NCBI GenBank assembly: GCA_036346205.1
Contig: JARFJB010000982.1
Span: 1,162,501 to 1,226,500 of the forward strand
Length of the DNA stretch: 64,000 bases
From: Vesta saturnalis
Lineage: Eukaryota; Arthropoda; Insecta; Coleoptera; Lampyridae
Reading direction: 5' to 3'
In this document: positions 61,887 through 64,000 of the stretch, in pieces
Layout of the letters: the number at the start of each line of letters is the position of its first letter
How positions within the stretch are numbered: position 1 is the stretch's first letter
The notes under the pieces: model-generated
Database searches by the model: none
What the model was told of the DNA's origin: nothing
Seen by the model: the letters and a program-made list of their open reading frames with translations, nothing else
Made by a program: the position numbers and the translations under genes

Positions 61887-63525
61887 AATCCTAACTATTC
61901 AATCGTTGACAGCAGAGCAACGATATTGGAGATTATCATAAACAAAAGAGTCTTATTTACCGATATGCTGATTTTGAAGGAAATTTGTTGCATAAGGGCT
62001 GTACTGATTTTTTCTAACGACCACGGTAGAAATAGCAAAAGTCGGACTATTTTACATGCAACACCCTGTATATTTTTTCATGAATGAATTGCTTTTCAAG
62101 CTGTCTTTGATTTTTGTTAAATATGTCGTACCTAAGTTTATAATTTCCGTGATAATAACCTTAGTTTGAATTACTTTGACAAAGAGAGATCCTGATGCAC
62201 GCCATCCAGAAATAGCAGCATTTGAAAACCTTATTGCAAGATTCGTGGCCTCAGGAGGGAGTGTGGCATATTCAAAATCTTCCCGTGAAAGATCAGTCCT
62301 AAGTGAGCAGAATGAAGAAATAATGACCGCCTTGGTGGAAGACCCAAGAAGTGCTAAGCAAATTGGGGAAGTTTCAAAAGTTAGCATGACATCAGTTTCG
62401 CGTACTATTAAAATCACCCATTTTCATCCAAACCAGAAACTTCTTGGGGATGACCGTTTAAGTCGTTTGGGTTTTTGCCGTTGGACCAATGAATAACTGG
62501 CCAATGAAAGACACCTTTTTAATAATGTTTTATTCTCGGACGAATCAACGTTCCAGAATGACGGGTTATGAACAGTCACAGCTATCATTATTATTCTGCT
62601 AGAAACCCACAAGTGACAAGGGAAGTTGCCCGTCAGTATAGGTGGCCGCTAAACACGTGCGATGGAATTCTTGGTTAATATGTAGTGGGGCCATATTTTT
62701 TCGATAGACATTTAAACTCCTCAAGTTTATTCCGATTTTTTGAGGCATTTGCCGATCTTACTTGAAGGCATCCCTTTGATGATGCGTCAACACATGTGGT
62801 TCCGACATGACGGCGCTCCTGCCCACTACGGAATTGGAGTAAGAAACTTCTTAAACGATCACCTGGCATAACCAAACCCGAATTTTGTCTATGGGGATAT
62901 GTAAAACAACGAACCGCCTACAACTTCAGACGATATGAAAAACGATACGTGAAGCTTTCAGGTCAATCACGCCTGAAATCTTGGAATATGTTAACACAAG
63001 TTTTTCAAATCGTGTAAGGCAGTATTTACAAAATAATGGTGGGTTGTTTGAGGTTATTTTAAATTAATGTTTACCGTTTTGTGTTTTGCACCGTTCGGTT
63101 TTATGTAAGTTGATTTAGTAATGAACGTTATACATCAGCAAATAATAATAAGTAAATATTTGATGCAAATAGTGTTATTGTTTGTTGCTTGCTTTAATTT
63201 TATTTTGAGAATTTGGCGAAAAAACAAAATAATTCAAACTAAGGTTATTCTCGCGGAAACTATTAACTTTAGATATAAGACATATTTAGCAAAAATCAAA
63301 GACAGCTTAAAAAGCAGTTCATTAATGAAAATATAAACGCGGAGTTCCATTTAAAATAGTAGACTTTTGATTTTTCTTCCGTGGTCGTTAGAAAAAAATC
63401 AGTACGGCCCTTTTGCAACCAATTTCGTTCAAACCAGCATATTGATAAATAAAAGGTTCTTTCGTTTATGGTAACCTCCAATTTCGTTGCTATGCTGCCA
63501 ACGGTTGAATAGTTATGATTAGGGC
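61887..63525 (+). mobile_element. DD41D mariner-like element 8 with long inverted arms
   Basis: Inverted arms of about 290 bases (61887-62175 and about 63225-63525) enclose a decayed transposase. The left arm holds ACACCCTGTATATTTTT near 62061, the inner terminus-like motif seen in other elements. At the mirrored place the right arm reads GCGGAGTTCCATTTAAAATA, so that site has been altered. Exact outer ends are uncertain, because no CAGGGTG is evident at the edges. Confidence 0.78.
62176..63065 (+). pseudogene. Decayed DD41D transposase of element 8
   Basis: Readable parts: IAAFENLIARFVASGGSVAY and EQNEEIMTALVEDPRSAKQI with SVSRTIK (helix-turn-helix), FNNVLFSDESTFQNDG with the first Asp, and FRHDGAPAHYGIGVRNFL with the second Asp. 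A deletion then removes the stretch that should reach the third Asp; the frame resumes at NFVYGDM-like text. The C-terminus ends near 63065. Stops at about 62494, 62569 and later make it non-functional. Confidence 0.82.
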
Positions 63526-64000
63526 TAGGATTTCTATGCAATTGCATGTTTTTTTTGCTTACAGTAATCATATGCAAAGTGAAGTCAGGGGCGCGTCGTC
63601 CACGTGTCGAATGTGTCAGCGAACACAGGCGCCAGGAGGCCAAAGGCGCCGAAAAATGTATATAAATGCAAAATTCGTTATAGGTTGCGATTAAAATAAT
63701 TCTATATCGCCTTATTTTATTATATCTCAGTAATTATTCTTGTTCTAACATGAATAGTTCGTATAGTCGTGTTAATATCATGTATACAGTGGACTCTTCA
63801 TATTAAATCGCCGATGAATATATAGCCGCGGGGGCGGGAGCGCGAGGGCGACGCGGCGGCGGAAATTTGTCCACGCACGAATTTACAAAATGAAGCTCAA
63901 GCGTTCTAACTCGTTTAGTCTTGTTAAAACATGCATTACTTGAAATCGCCTATGATTGAACAAACATTATTTGCTTCATTCTCCTTCAGCAAGCAGTACT
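63526..64000. other. Stretch at the window edge
   Basis: A very GC-rich patch at 63826-63865 (GCGGGGGCGGGAGCGCGAGG) stands out in AT-rich DNA, and another GC-richer patch lies at 63585-63650. No gene is recognised; it could be the edge of a CpG-rich promoter continuing outside the window. Confidence 0.4.

Overview
This window is AT-rich animal DNA, almost certainly from an insect (inference). It carries one spliced host gene with GT-AG introns, a U1 snRNA gene, a tRNA gene, long (TA)n and (CA)n microsatellites, and a dense, nested set of arthropod-type transposons: rosa-like mariner elements with DD41D spacing, piggyBac, hAT, non-LTR retrotransposons, BEL/Pao and tRNA-derived SINEs. I cannot name the species.

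Host content is sparse. The clear protein gene is STRAP (unrip), a WD40 protein of SMN-dependent snRNP assembly, on the + strand at 44343-58767. It has five coding exons that join into 327 codons with no stop. The other intact host genes are tRNA-Cys(GCA) (minus, 9121-9192) and a U1 snRNA gene or close variant (plus, 27644-27804). Decayed host-like pieces include the C-terminal third of an Hsc70 gene (18065-19841, down to EEVN), an orphan heat-shock promoter (about 11978-12143), a spliced gene remnant (32516-33959), and a transposase-like gene split by an insertion (43247-42983 and 38100-37863).

Layout. 1-3442: (CA)n, then gene-free DNA. 3443-8384: two DD41D elements back to back, separated and flanked by (TA)n arrays. 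8385-12550: tRNA-Cys, a tRNA-like repeat, a decayed DD41D element, a heat-shock promoter. 12548-18063: an antisense Jockey-type LINE broken by a SINE and by a 1.0 kb DNA element, a 393-bp tandem repeat, a hAT transposase remnant, another SINE. 18065-19841: Hsc70 remnant containing a piggyBac-like deletion derivative. 21464-26622: a fold-back DD41D derivative, then a sense-strand LINE. 27644-31717: U1, a tyrosine-recombinase-like fragment, a (TA)n-flanked DD41D element, a hAT MITE. 32516-36341: a decayed spliced gene, hairpins, and a 316-bp inverted-repeat element carrying a THAP first exon. 37863-43247: a DD41D element, itself invaded by BEL/Pao, inside another coding sequence. 44343-58767: STRAP. 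59736-64000: further DD41D pieces.

The most striking structure is in STRAP intron 3 (45853-58170, 12.3 kb). A DD41D element (49229-54064) contains a piggyBac element (49648-52284). About 2.1 kb spanning the transposase side of the DD41D element and the piggyBac 3' half is duplicated in inverted orientation at 46964-49036. The duplication ends inside a (TA)n-rich piggyBac intron. The STRAP pre-mRNA should therefore fold into a roughly 2-kb dsRNA stem.
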